Assembly: GCF_007655135.1 (NCBI RefSeq)
Contig: NC_045131.1
Coordinates: 2,170,001-2,234,000 of the forward strand
Direction of reading: 5' to 3'
DNA: 64,000 bases
Origin: Punica granatum
Lineage: Eukaryota > Streptophyta > Magnoliopsida > Myrtales > Lythraceae
Below, piece after piece: positions 14,766-27,600 of the stretch. A model generated the notes under the pieces. It saw only the letters and a list, made by a program, of their open reading frames with translations, was not told where the DNA came from and ran no database searches. Every line of letters starts with the position of its first letter. Within the stretch, counting starts at the first letter, position 1. The position numbers were made by a program, and so were the translations under genes.

Positions 14766-15898
14766 TTATGATTTGTTGAATGTCAGAACGGCAAGATAAA
14801 GCCTGGTCTCGTCGATGAATTCGGTCACTGTGAAGGAATGCTCAGCTGCGACTTTCTGCAGAGCCGTCTCGTCGGGCAAGTCGGAGATAACAGCTTCTGG
14901 GTTCTCACGCCGTTGCTGGTCCAGGACTTGCCTGCCTTCGGGGTGACTAATAACCACTCTTGCACCTACGTATACGAGCAATGTTTTGTTCATGACCTCA
15001 AAGCATTGCAAGGAGAGTTCCCCTAACTAAGCAAACTGATCCTGAAGAATTTATGATGCTGGAACAGCCCAATAGAACTACTTGCTGGATTGGTATGACT
15101 GAATAACAGATTAACAGAAATAAATGGAATACGACACAATTTATAATGCCCCGGAACTACATTCCACTTCCATCCCATGCTACCAATCGGGATAATGATA
15201 AGCATCAGCAGCGTAAGCTAGTAGACATTCTGAATTAAAATTGAGCATCGGAGACATAATTTAATTAAATAGTTACCTGGAAGGCATCGTTTGGCTAGCG
15301 CCCCAAAAATCTGGTCAAGAGTGAAAGGTAAAGCGGGCAAAAAGTATATGAACACGGCGTCAAGAGGGGCCCACTTCTCCGGCACATATATCAGTTCACC
15401 CTGCCAGCACTTAACCCGGTCGTATTTCTCCTTGATACCAGCTAACACAAAGAGGGAATCGTGAACTACGAGCAGAAGCTGGCACTTTGATGATTCGACC
15501 AGCTTATCTACAAGCACTTCAGAGCCAAATGAGACCAAAACCTTAGAGGTCGGTTCTACCTTTCCTGCAGATAATATACGATCCACGTTCTGACAATGAG
15601 TAGCATCAGAGCCTACGCCATCCATCTCGAGAAAGGACCAGTCCTTCTCCAAGAGTTCCTCAAAGTTAACAACAGAAACGGTCCCCTCATTAGGAGCAGA
15701 AGTAGCAGAGACAGGAGATGGGTGATGGAACCGTGACAGTCGAAATGAAACCAAACCACATGAAGGGGGATCTTTACAGAGGCGGCCATTCACGAGATGT
15801 TGTGGGGCCAGACGAGGCTGCGAATCACGGGCGAGAGACGGAAGGAGGGGCAGTGATAAAGGACAAATGAGAGAATTCATTGAAAGGAAACTTCTCAT
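14766..15898 (-). CDS. Probable chloroplast SAM-dependent methyltransferase-like protein, 2 exons, 273 aa
   Basis: Exons are 15277-15898 and 14766-14965 on the minus strand, joined by a GT-AG intron into 822 coding bases ending in TAA. The first ~65 residues are rich in Ser, Leu, Arg and Pro with few acids, which suggests a plastid transit peptide; a second in-frame ATG lies six codons downstream. The mature part alternates hydrophobic strands and helices (VLVSFGSEVLVDKL, QLLLVVHDSL, LDAVFIYFLPALP, ARVVISHPEG). This fits a Rossmann-type class I methyltransferase domain as found in a poorly characterised plant family. A clear GxGxG SAM loop is not visible, so catalytic activity is uncertain. 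A 5' UTR intron may exist (possible donor near 16552, acceptor near 16016 or 15947), but this is only inferred. Confidence 0.6.
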
Positions 15899-16099
15899 CC
15901 CCGTCGAGACTCAATCATGAACAACTATATAATGGGTTTCAGTCTCTCCTACGAACGATCACAATTATCCATCACGATGAGATCTGTCTCATGAATTGAT
16001 ATCTCTTTCACATTCCCTGTCAAAAAACAGACATCACACCATGATTCCAACCCACATCACAAGATAATTAAAGCTACGGGGGAGAGCACTAAAATATAA

Positions 16100-17880
16100 T
16101 TCTATGTTATTCCAATCAGGATGAAGTTTTCCTCAATAGATTTTACAAACTTTGCTCCATCCATAGATATCCAGACAACAAAAATTTAGCACGAAATTCG
16201 CGATAAACACAACCCAGACCGCTCATAAAACATGCTAGTCCCCTCAATCAAGACTGTAACGCAAGGTGGCACAAAGCATTGATTTACACAAACTGAATCA
16301 TCAGCTATCAACTGTATATCACTATGACCAACAACATAAAAATCCAAGAACACGCAGTACGGCAATCAACAGACGCATTGGACATAATCTAGCCAGGGCC
16401 ACGAATTGGTGAGATATTGAAACATGAAAGCTAACATCAGAAGCAGTACAGCATAATCCACGGGCAGTTATCAAAGTTCCAGTAAATATAGCTCGTGAAT
16501 GAACAGAAGAAGAGCGAAGAAGGCAACGGCGTAGGGAAGGAGACGAAGCTACCTGCAAGCAGCAGACTGAGAAGGAGAGGGCAAGGCCGGAAAGGAGGAG
16601 ACTGTCGACTGGAGGGATGAGGTTTTGGGGGGTTTTCTTTGTCACGGGTCGGGTTCGGGTCAATTGCTATCCGTATTCCATCAGTTGATCGGCTCATGAA
16701 TTCTTCAATCACCATGGGCCCGGCCCGTTGATCCTGGTGCTGATATATTAGGTCTAAAGGGCAGATGAATTTCAGCACGTGGGGTATTTGATTGGTGATG
16801 CTGACGCATCGCTTTTTTTTTTCCCCTTGAATACTGATGCATGCCTGTAAGCGGTGCAATTGCGGAGCTAATTAATTAGGAACTAAACCGAAGTTCGAAC
16901 GAGATGAAAATGAGATTTAGTACAGTGTCACATGTCTTATTTTAATAATTTAGAGATTTGATATTCGAATCTCGTTAGCGGGACTATTTGTGCTCATTTA
17001 TTTAGTTTTTTTTTCGATTATAAAAGAGGCTCATGGATCTAATACAATAAAATAGTAATTTCTCTGTTAAAGTACTTAGTTTCTTAAACTACTTTCTTGT
17101 TGAACCATCGATATCCATGACCAGTTTGCAGAAAGGGCATATCGTCAACTTAAGTATAAATCCATTACATCATGTCATCAATATATCCTCATCCCAGTAG
17201 TTCCAAGATTTTGCATTGCCTCAGCAACCCGCTCGTCGTTGTGTAATTGAAACCTGAATTTAAAACCCATTATACGCCCTTTCTAGTTCCTTTCATAATT
17301 ATAAAAGCATATATCTTATTGCTCTCAAAATGATAATTGTTTTAAAATTACTCGTCTTATGACCAAATAATTTTTTCGATATGTGCCATAATATTGGAAG
17401 CTCAATAGTCCATGACTAATTCTGTTTAAGCCGACCAGGCTTTCTAAAGGTAAAATTTTCCCAATCAAAGATTTTTCTAATTAATTAACCCAATCCGATT
17501 TGATAAACAACATTGTTTTTCCCGATTACAAGAAATGTCCATTGATTTAGTAAAAAGAATTAAAAGCTAGATAGAGGGCACATGCTATTGCAAGAGATGA
17601 CATGTACTACTGCACTGTATCATTTTTTTTAAAAGGCACAAGGGGCATAGTGGAGTAAATAAATCATCGCTTGGTAATCAAGAGGTTTTAAGTTCGAAAC
17701 ACATAGGAATTATCCGTACCATCTTATTAACTATTAAGATTTCTATTTAATTAGATTAAATTCACGAGCTTTTCTTGTAACTGAAAGAGGAAAAAAAAAA
17801 AGCACTCTTTCCCTTTAAGCTTTTCAAAACCCACCACCCCCGGGCTTCCTTAATTTCTCCTGAATAGCTCCATAATTTCC
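16100..17880. other. Intergenic region between divergently oriented genes
   Basis: The methyltransferase-like gene reads leftward and the zinc-finger gene reads rightward, so both promoters lie here. The purine-rich segment at about 16500-16640 may be the 5' UTR of the methyltransferase gene. AT-rich segments near 16910-17010 and 17645-17720 carry GATATTCGAATC and AAGTTCGAAAC, weakly resembling tRNA-derived SINE B boxes. No gene is seen. Confidence 0.4.
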
Positions 17881-17883
17881 TCA

Positions 17884-17890
17884 TATAAAT
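17884..17890 (+). promoter_or_regulatory. TATA box of the C2H2 zinc-finger gene
   Basis: TATAAAT lies about 120 bases upstream of the ATG at 18011. It is followed by a CT-rich leader (about 17965-18005) typical of plant 5' UTRs. Assigned by position and sequence only. Confidence 0.55.
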
Positions 17891-18010
17891 ATGCCAAATA
17901 TACTTGTGTATGTGTGTGTATTTATATATCTGTAGCCTTCTGTAACCTTCCCATTCATTAAAAAAAAAAAAAGGCCTTCTCTTCTCCTTCTCTTTGCCTC
18001 TCTAGCTAAG

Positions 18011-18577
18011 ATGGTTAGACCCAAGGCAAAGCCAAGCAAGGGTCTGGTCCTGAGGCCGGACATCATCGCTGGGGGAGAATGGCTAAGCCTCGAACCACCA
18101 TTTGCCTTTGTTTGCTCATACTGCGCGAGGGCATTCCCATCCACGCAGGCGCTGGGAGGGCATCAAAATGCTCATCGGAAAGAAAAGAAAGACAAAAAGA
18201 AGCGCCTCGCCAAAGCTAAGAATGCTCTTCAAGGCATGTCTATGATTTCACCACAACCACTGGGGATGATATACCCATCACTCCCGTCATCTTTGGCGCT
18301 GCAGAACGGCCCATTCCTCCCAGTGCACTTCCCTCAGTACCCTCTCAATCACCACCCTGCAGGGTTCGTGCTGATGCAACAAGGGCAGCCCAGGAATCAT
18401 AAGGGTAAGGGCATCATGATATTTCAGGAAGGCAGGAAGAAGCGTGGGCCACGAGGGGAGGCACCGAGGGGACAACCTCACAAGAATGCTAGGTCGAATG
18501 GACTAGCCAGGCAGTCCTCCTCGATCGGAAGCAGCAGTGGCTTGATCAATGACCTGGACTTGGAGTTGAGGCTGTGA
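18011..18577 (+). CDS. Single C2H2 zinc-finger protein with C-terminal EAR motif, 188 aa
   Basis: Intronless gene. One C2H2 finger spans residues 35-55 (C35-x2-C38-x12-H51-x3-H55) and contains the plant-specific QALGGH signature that contacts DNA. A strongly basic stretch (KEKKDKKKRLAKAKN) follows and could act as a nuclear localisation signal. The middle is rich in Pro, Gln and aromatic residues. The protein ends in LDLELRL (182-188), a classical EAR motif that recruits TOPLESS-type co-repressors, so it is predicted to be a nuclear transcriptional repressor. Many small plant C2H2 genes have this one-finger plus terminal-EAR layout and no introns. I cannot assign it to a named orthologue; the N-terminus (MVRPKAKPSKGLVL) is not one I recognise. 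A plausible TATA box and CT-rich leader lie upstream. Confidence 0.9.
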   Translation: MVRPKAKPSKGLVLRPDIIAGGEWLSLEPPFAFVCSYCARAFPSTQALGGHQNAHRKEKKDKKKRLAKAKNALQGMSMISPQPLGMIYPSLPSSLALQNGPFLPVHFPQYPLNHHPAGFVLMQQGQPRNHKGKGIMIFQEGRKKRGPRGEAPRGQPHKNARSNGLARQSSSIGSSSGLINDLDLELRL

Positions 18578-19060
18578 TTAACCAACAATAATCTATACAA
18601 GAAGAAGGAGAAGAAAATATGCATGCATGGTATAGCAAGAAGTCGATGGAGCTGCGTGCTAGGGGCAACTTATATATAAATATAAATATAATATATCAAA
18701 GTCATATATTATATATATTTTTGTATGTATGTAGTAAAGGGGCTTCTCGAGGGTAGAAAGTTGTGTGAGTGGTGAAATTAACTAAGAGTTCTTCTGTCAG
18801 TGTCAGTGTAATGTTCTCTATATACATGTTGCACCAAAACAATTTATGGATCTATATGTAGTAGCTAAGATTTATGTCATCTACTTATGGTTGCTGTTGC
18901 TTTGCTCAAATAGATGGAAGTTAAACTCATCGTTTTTTGTTTTCTTTTTTCCGGTGGGTTGAGGGGGCAAAAGCCCAAAAAAAAAAATATTAAAGATTAC
19001 AAAAGCGGGATAAAGAAGCCTCAAAAAAATTAAACTCATCGTTTTCTTCCCCGGTTAACG

Positions 19061-19303
19061 GTTTTAATGAACACACATGCTCGTATTTCCTTCTATAGAA
19101 TTTAACGACTATATATGAAACTGATTATATAGACAACAAAATGTGTTTAAACAAGATTAAATCTCTTGAAATTTCTTCCGATTTTACCGAACATGCGTGC
19201 TCATGTTTCCTTCTACAGAACTTAACGATTATATATGAAACCGACTGTATAAACGACGATAGGAGTGTTTAAACAAGATTAAATCTCTTGAAATTTCTTC
19301 CGG
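19061..19303. repeat. ~120-bp direct tandem duplication, two units
   Basis: The units start near 19061 and 19181. Both contain GCTC(G/A)T(A/G)TTTCCTTCTA, a GA(C/T)TATATATGAAAC block and GTGTTTAAACAAGATTAAATC followed by TCTTGAAATTTCTTCCG. Identity is high but not perfect. No open frame uses the repeat. Confidence 0.85.
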
Positions 19304-20996
19304 TCGTTAATTAATGATTTGGTGAACACAACATATCGTTGAATTAATACATGGATAGAGCTAGAAGCATCTCTATAGTTGAAGTGAATCAAACTCTGAT
19401 GATCAATTATGACAAAAACAGTTACAGTCAACCATACTCACCCATTATATAAGTTGAAATTGATGACATTCACTTGCATGCAAGTGATTAAACACGAGGA
19501 AGAGACTGACTGAGCAGATTGCTCGGCGTTTTCTCTCCTTCCATGGGAAATTTAATCAGTTCGTTTCAACCGTATTGTCATTATCTCATTTTTTGCTTCC
19601 CCTCTTGAGCATGAATTTAGGGAGAAGCGACACCTTCCTTAATTTTGCCTTTTTCTGATGGGGCTGGACACATATTTCTTCCCATGTACATGCATACATG
19701 TGTATGTATATATATATATATACATACATATATATTAATTACGATATCAACTGTAGTATCTAATTTATTTAGATGACGACTAGCTAATATATAATAAGGT
19801 CATGTACAAGAAGTAATGCAAGTCAGAAAAGTAGGCCAATTTAATTAGAGAGGAAAAGGTTTAATATAGAATAAGTAATGAGCTATGATAATACATTTTC
19901 GCGGTACGAGCTCGTATACGTCTACGTTCTTACAATCCCTCCTTGAGCAGTCAAAGCTCGCAAGTCCGGTGCATCCATATTTTACAGAAATTAAGTCCAT
20001 CGCTTTTCAGGTCGTTATTAACGAACTTCCGGTTACATATTTATCATTCGCCGTACACGACAATTATAAGATTTGTTTCCACAAGCCGACACAAATCCGC
20101 GTGTCAGCCGGCAATGCAGACACTAATAAGGAGAACTCAAAACCAAATTGATTCTATTTCGATTAGAATGAAGGCTCAATGGCCTAATATAATGAAGTAA
20201 AAATCCTCATAAATAGCCACCGAAAAAAATCTTCACGACTAAAAGATTGGGACACAGATAGTCTCACAACGAGAATTAAACATGTAATTTCTTGATTGAC
20301 AACTGAGAGCGTGTGTCACTGCGTTACACTCTTTTTATCAACTAGATTGATTCTTCAAATAGCAATGTGTTGTACGTTGCCGATAGATCAAAATTAGTTT
20401 CCAGCAATGCAAGTATATACAGGGACTGTGTAGGGACCAAATAGAGATATGCAAACAATAAATTGCAGATTACACGGTTTTATTAATCTAGTCTGTGGAG
20501 TTATTTCGATCTGATCTCATGAAATTGTTTTCATGTTACGGGCAAGGAAGGAATCCCGGTCAAGAATAAATTGCAGATTGATTAGATAATAAATATATTT
20601 CTTTTTTTTTCTTTCCACTTTAATTATGTGTATTCGTCAGTAAATGATGAGTTGGCTGTGAGACCCTTTTTACAGGCCATGCGACGGCCACATCAGATTT
20701 TCTGTTAAGACTGTCAGATCAGCAAGAGACAAAGTACGAATACGTACGGTGATACCCGTGTTAAGACATTTGACTTATTTTTACGTCAAGTCAAATATTG
20801 TTCAGAAAAAAAAAGTAAAGTCAAACAAAAAATAAAAAATATATATAATTTTTGTATTTTAAGTTCTTCTTTTGCCAACAGAAAATTCTCAACCAGCGGG
20901 CCCACGTCGTTCCACGCAATCTGTAGAACCTCAATCTTCTTTGTTTTTGTTAGATTATTGACCCCGACTTATTTATTTTTCATTTTTTACGTGTAT

Positions 20997-21130
20997 ATTG
21001 ATATTCGAAAACTTAATGAGTTCATACTAATTCAATTTGAGTAAGATCGACTCATCAAGAAGTAAAATTTTTTCAATTAATGATTTTTTTTCATTCATAT
21101 AACTCAAAATCCAACCCCTTAAACCAATCA
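20997..21130. repeat. Dispersed repeat copy 1
   Basis: This block shares an ordered series of words with 34935-35060: GATATTCGA, ACTAATTCAA, a GAGT-GATCGACTCAT-like box, ATGATTTTTTT, and CATTCATA before AACT. Both copies are non-coding and AT-rich. It may be a fragment of a SINE or LTR family, but the ends are not defined. Confidence 0.55.
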
Positions 21131-21698
21131 TTGTTGGTAAAACCCGACTTACCTTTGGCTTGTATGGATGGATAATGGATTTATAAAGTTTTTTTTTCCC
21201 GACACACAATGGATGAAAAGTTAAAGCAGAATTATGTCACCTTTAATTTAGTACCATCTTTTCTACCTCCTTTCTCGGGTAAGTACTAGGCAGACTCGGG
21301 GGCCTAAGCCCCGATAAAAGGAAATATTGAAAAAGGAAACGAACTAACAAACACAGAAATGAGATAAGAGAGTCCTAGTAAGACTTTCAAACCGGCAAAC
21401 TTTGATGCCGGTCAGAGAGGTGATAGGAATGCGACACGGATTAAGTTCAAGATGTAATCCATTGATGAAAAGTGCTCGAAGTCAGAAGTTAGCATAAATG
21501 GTATATCCATGCCTTTACAACGATTAGCAGAGAGAAATGCTTTAATACAATAGCGACCGAAGAAGAAGAGAAGAAGGAGAAGGAAAACCATCAATCCGGT
21601 ATGTACAATAGCCCAGCACTCGCAACCCCCGACACGGATTTGTACAACCTATTCAAAACCAATCGCCTAGACTCATTCACCCCCCAAAAACCTTCGAG

Positions 21699-24600
21699 TC
21701 ATTGACTCTCTTTCGTTGAATCGGGACCATCGTTCTCGACAGCATTGGATTTCTTCAGCTTCGCCACAAGAACCCACATGTTGGCCAGTTCATTCTCGAG
21801 GTAAGCCTCCCTCTGTTTTGACTCCTCCACCTTCGTCTGCAGCTCGGCCTCCCTCTGGTCCTTCTCGAGGAGGGCAGCCTCGTATGCCAGTTCTCTCTCG
21901 CGAATCACTGCAAGCTCCCTCTTCATATCGGCAGATGTTGGGACCACCCCTTGGTCTTGCCTCTTCATCAGATGGCTGTCCGATCTTCGCCCGTTCCTAA
22001 GAGTGCTGGTGGCTCTACGAGAGGAGGGGGAGTGGGAGTGGGAGTGGGAGTGGGAGTGGGAGTGGGAATGAGACTGGGAGCTCTTGAGGGCAGTCAACTC
22101 GGAAGTCAGCTTTTCGTTGTGGGTCATGAGCTTGGCTACTTCTTCCGAAAGGGCCTTCAGCTCCACTGCTGCTGCTGAGGCTAGCCCTTTTGCGTAAGAG
22201 CTGTCCTCTGCAAGTTTCTGGTTTCTAACTTCGAGTTGTTTGTTTGTCTCGGTCAATTCAGTCGCTTTCTGTTTCAGTTCTTCTATAAGAGTTTCCTGTA
22301 GGGTGAGATTTCAATGGCAAAATAATCATATCATATAATAGAGCTTAATAAATCAGAGTCTTGCATTTGATATTTTGATACTTTTTTTAATTATTTTATT
22401 CGATATAAGTGCATCCCTCTGTCCCGGGTATTAGTACAGAAAGATAGGAGGCCAAGAGGACAAACCTTTGCCTGTAAAAGTGAGACTTCACTTGTGTCAC
22501 TCGACTCTGCATTTCCTCTGTTGAGGTTGAGCTCCACAAGAAAGCTTTTGGCTCCACTGATTCGTTGCGAAGAACTTCCCGTGGGGTTGAAGCTTTCGAG
22601 TTCCAGTGCGTCAGAGAGCTGTTGCTTCAAGGATGCTACCATTGCTTGCAATTCTTCACATTGATGGATCTGAAAAATAGCGATGAAAATTACCAGAAAA
22701 ACTCACGTCGGAACTTAATGGTAGAATTAGAAACAAATTTGAACATGAATCTGGGAAGGGATTCATATTTATTTGGTTCATGAAGGAAGCAGTACCTTCT
22801 GGTTGAGCTGTTCTTGGATTATACGATTGTCTGCCGCTTTAACCTATTGCAAGAAGCATGTCAGATCACGTCGATATATATTAAGTCTCATGGCTTAATA
22901 ATTTATCCAAAACAAAACATAACATATTAACTCATGAAATATCACACACTTTGAAGCAGAACATATAGAGGCCACGAAATAAGGTTATCAACTTGTTTTC
23001 GATCAAAACTTGTTGATTTCCTATGAGCTACATGATTGATAGTATAAGGAGATTTATCAAAAATTCTGTATGATCTATAAGAAGGTTATGAATCATCACC
23101 TCGAGTTCAAAGGACTTCTCATTCAGTTGTGCCATCAAGTCAGTAACAGACTGCATCCAAGAAGGATATGTAGAGAAGCATTACAATCTCGCAGATCCAA
23201 TCTCAAAGACAGGCAATGACATTTGCGGTGAAAGTAAAACTTACTTGAGATACTTCATGATCTGGCTTTTTTTGCGAAGCCATAATAGAATCAGCAACTT
23301 GCTTTTCCAATGAAGCTATTTGTTCATTTTTCCCCTTGATTTCCTCATTCAGCTTCCTCATCTCCACCTTCAACACAATCAATCTCTATAAGATCCTGCC
23401 TCTTGGTTATAAACATAACAAACATCCCACGGGACATAAATTTTCAAGCCTAATCTGAGAAGGGAGAATAAAGACATGTTTGGCACAGTGTGCACTAGGA
23501 TGTTGTAAATGAGACGGTACATATTCCACATTGATGAAAGGGGAGAAGGAAGACATCTTATGGTATCAAAACTTCCAGGAGGACGGAGGACAGGCGGATA
23601 CACATCAGGGACAGATTCCCTTATTCAATGAAGTTAAATAGAGGCCTAAGAAAAGAGATGTGATTTTCACCAAAAGATTTCCAGTGAAGATGGAAAATCA
23701 TAGTTTACTTGAGTGTTATTGTACCACAGCCAAAATGCTTCTTAACGATATTCCTTTGCCTGCAACAAGTTAATTCAGAAAATTACTTGAATCAGCTCTT
23801 TCTGGGGATTTCTTGCAGCCTCCTCGCTCAACCGCTTCAAAGCACTTGTATGAAATGCCACTTCTCCTGCCAGAATCTTCTGCTGCTCCCTCAAAAGCTC
23901 GATCTGATCCATTGATTTTAAACTACTCTGGGATCCCAAAAGAACGAAGCATAAGCAATCCATGTGAACTACTTCCCAGTAAAAAATGAGGGGAAGAGGG
24001 CGAATTCAGTGGAGAGCAACATTTAAGATTCAACATTTTCAAGAGAAGACTGTCAAGAATGACAGGTCTTATCGTTTTCCTCCATTATTCATAATTTACC
24101 AGGAAAAAAACCACTGACACTATCTCGAGTAGAGAGATCAGGCTCCATGGAAACATGAAAACAGCTTACCAGAGGTGTTTCATGCCCCAGAAAGTTATCA
24201 TCACGCATGTCTCTATCCTCTCTCATCTCTGAAAAAAGGTCGGCTGATGGAGAACTTTCTGCCACCAGAGAATGGGAATGTCTTGACTCTGTCTGAAAGT
24301 TGCCATTCTCTCCTTGAGGGGTTGAAGGTGTGCTAATGGATTTCACTCCACTAGACTTGTCGCTAGTGCTTACCAACGTCCCCGTGCTACTATCACGTCT
24401 CTGCCGATTACAAGAAAACGCCAGACATTCAGTAGGTTGTATACTAAATTAATAAGTGCCAAACTGCAACTAATAATTTCTCTGGAATTTAATTGGACTT
24501 TAGAGGTGTTTATGGTGAGATAGTGACAGAAATTAAAAAAGAAAAAAAAGTTCAAGCTACACCAAAGAAATCTGTGAAATTACAGCAATAAAGAAAAGCT

Positions 24601-27600
24601 CTTTTGAAAGCAGAAAATGCATTAAATCATTGGTTTAGTTAAACCTCTGATTAACAATATTTAATAAGCACCTTTTGTTTAACAAGGTTAGCATTTTTTA
24701 GATAATATAAATTCCACATTAAAAAGAAAAGTCACGTCCCAATAGATATTTTTCTTTGGAAATAACCACTAGATTCTTTGGAAATAACCACTAGCTTCAC
24801 AAATCTGATCATCTAATTTTACTTGGTATGACTTAATGAAGTAAGAGATTCAGAAAGACATACTCGTGGCTTTAACCAGTTTAGCAAGCCATGTTTCTTG
24901 CTCTTCTTTTCCTCCTTATGTACATCATCTGTTGTTTCAACATTGCCCTCTACAGAAACATAAATGTCGACATTTTCATCATCTAACATCAGGTCCCGCC
25001 TTTTGTAAGGAAGATATGCAAGCTGCACAATGCAAACAAGAAAAAGTCTACATGAAATTTGTTGAGATCTAAAACAGCAGAACTTGGAAACAACACAAAC
25101 ATATATAATAAGACTGTGAAAACTTCAACTACACCTCTTCTTCCCCAAAAGAGTGTCTTCTCCTGGGAACTGGTCGCTGAGGAAATCTTGATGACTGGGA
25201 ATCTTTTGTGGATACTAATATCAGTTTTGTTAGCCTCTGTATTCTGCCCAATAGAGCAGCTTTAGCTTCCTCCTCTTGCTCTAATCTGGATTGCAGCTTA
25301 ACTTGACCATCCTCTAGCTTTATGATCAAATTAACAAATAAAACTGTCAGCAGAAAAGAAAAAAATTGTAATGCACTCAGTAATCTTTACTTTTACTCTC
25401 CATTATCAATCACTATAAGTAGTATCTGCACTTGCATGAAGATGAATAGGCGTTTTATTGACTTCATAGCTATAGCATGATTTGATAATAAATGATGCAT
25501 GTAATAGAGAAGTAGAAAGAACAGCTGTTAGAGGGCTGCATGTGATGATTGATGAGATCAAACGCCAGCAATTTCAGAGATAGTCTAGAGAATCTTGTTT
25601 AGGATAGAAGAAGTTCAGATAGAGTTATATACGCTTTCATGCTGTTGAGCTATATGGTTATCAGTCCTTACATTGACCTTTGACGTGATTTATATTTCAT
25701 TCATGTGAACAGAATATACATTATATATAGCAAGCACAAGGAAATCCTCAATCATTTCATCAGAACTGTACCTTTTGTTTCAGGACCACAAGGTCATCTT
25801 CTGCACCATCTTTGAGTTGAGGAATTGGGACAATACCCCGTTTTAGCTGTTCTAGCTCTTCTTTTAAGCGGCGTATTTCATATTGATACTTTTTGATCAG
25901 TGACTTCTCATCAATAATCTGCATAAATGATAATAAATATAAGGGTTGTGAAATGCAGTCACTATCAACCAACACAAGCATACCTTGTTTTGTGCTGCTT
26001 GAATTTCAATGTGTTTCGCACGATGTGCAAACTTCAATGTATTATGCGTCTCTTCGGAATTGCTCGAGGAAGGAGTGAGAGTGCAAATAAGCTGGTGTTT
26101 CAGGAGAACATAAATCAACATGAGTTCCTACAAACACCCACTGAAAAGTTGGCACGGTTGCTATATGTAATGTCAGTCTTACTGATACACGCCCATGACC
26201 GCTTAGAGAGGATTGAAGAAGCCTCGTCAATTTGGAGTCTCTATAAGGTATATGAGTTGCTCTACCATCAGTTAACTTGGATATAACCTATGACAATAAG
26301 AAGTCTATCACAATTAATAACCTACTATATGCAATAACCATATATTAACAGAGATTAATGGAAGCTGTGTGGCCTCAAAAAAACAAAATAAAATGGCAAT
26401 AGAAAACAGAGTGACTGACACTAGTGCATGCTTACATTTTAACCTTTAGCTCAGATAATTGCTATATCCAATTGATGTTAGTTTTATTTTCCAAAACAGA
26501 TTGATTCAAATTGGAAATTACTTGTGGTTAAGCTGAACTGAACTGCATATAGTTTTACGTTCACAGGAACATCTCCTTTTCTTTCTCTATCACACCGTGT
26601 CCTCTCTCCTTTTTACAAATAAATACCAGATATGTAGATTGCAAACTACAGTAGAAAGGATTTATTATCTCTTGTTCTATCAAAACCAAAAAGTGAAGCC
26701 TTCATCAAGGTAAAGAAAAGAAAAGCATTGCTTTCATATCAAGACAGCAAGTGACAAGTCCATCTGGTTCAGAACAGATACAACAGTGAGCATCCTGTTT
26801 CACATAAATGTGGTTCACAATAAAAAGCAATATCAGAACCTTTTGTCAAATTGGACAATCCACACTCAGTTAGATGTTCAAAAAAAAAAAACACACAAAG
26901 AAAGAAAGAGAAAGAGAAAAGGAAGAAAAGGCATCAGAGTTCTCAGTTCTGATAGATAGTGAGTTTAAGGCCTCACAGTTCCAAGAGTTAGCAGGCTTTT
27001 ATTAATGTATGATCCTTCCTTCCTCCTTACACCAGAAGTTTCAACCTTTGAGCTCTCAGAACCTGCCAGATCGATGAGGTTCTGCATGTATAAGTAAAAC
27101 ATATAGAAGTTATGAACTGCAAAATTAACATGACCAAGAGAATCAGCAATAACAAAATGCTCTAAATAGCATTATAGTGAATTAGAATACTCGAGAGGCA
27201 AATTATTTCAGGTGTGCTTGAGGGAGGGAAATGGAGGGAGAAGGAAGGAAATTTGGAATCTATATATTTCTATAAAAGTTTCCCATTACCCTCCTCCTCC
27301 CATTCCCTCCCTCACAAACAAAGCCTTCAAAGTAAATACTGCCAACAGTAAGACTTTAGAAATTACCAGTTGAGACAAAGTCACAGCTTCCCCTTCGCAG
27401 TGTTCTCCACAGGGACTACTCTCTATTGTCTGTTATTACAGGTAGAAAAAGAACCATCACATTTCTATTATCATATAGTTGAAGTGCCGCAAGCTTGAGC
27501 ATACTATTTGTCCTGGGATAAGCTATAACGTACATAGTATTATAGACTCCACTAATGTGGCTGCATATTGAATAAGGGTACATAAATTTATTCTGATCAG

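Larger units (their letters stand above)
18578..21698. other. Intergenic region between zinc-finger and kinesin genes
   Basis: No gene is recognised. It begins with the probable 3' UTR of the zinc-finger gene (to about 18850). It holds a ~120-bp tandem duplication at 19061-19303, AT-rich microsatellites near 19700-19735 and one copy of a dispersed repeat (20997-21130). The last ~100-300 bases should be kinesin 3' UTR. Confidence 0.45.

Noticed and set aside
16437..16859. 140-codon minus-strand frame near the methyltransferase-like gene
   Set aside because: No motif; it overlaps a likely 5' UTR and promoter of the neighbouring gene and is rich in Ser/Pro from CT-rich sequence.
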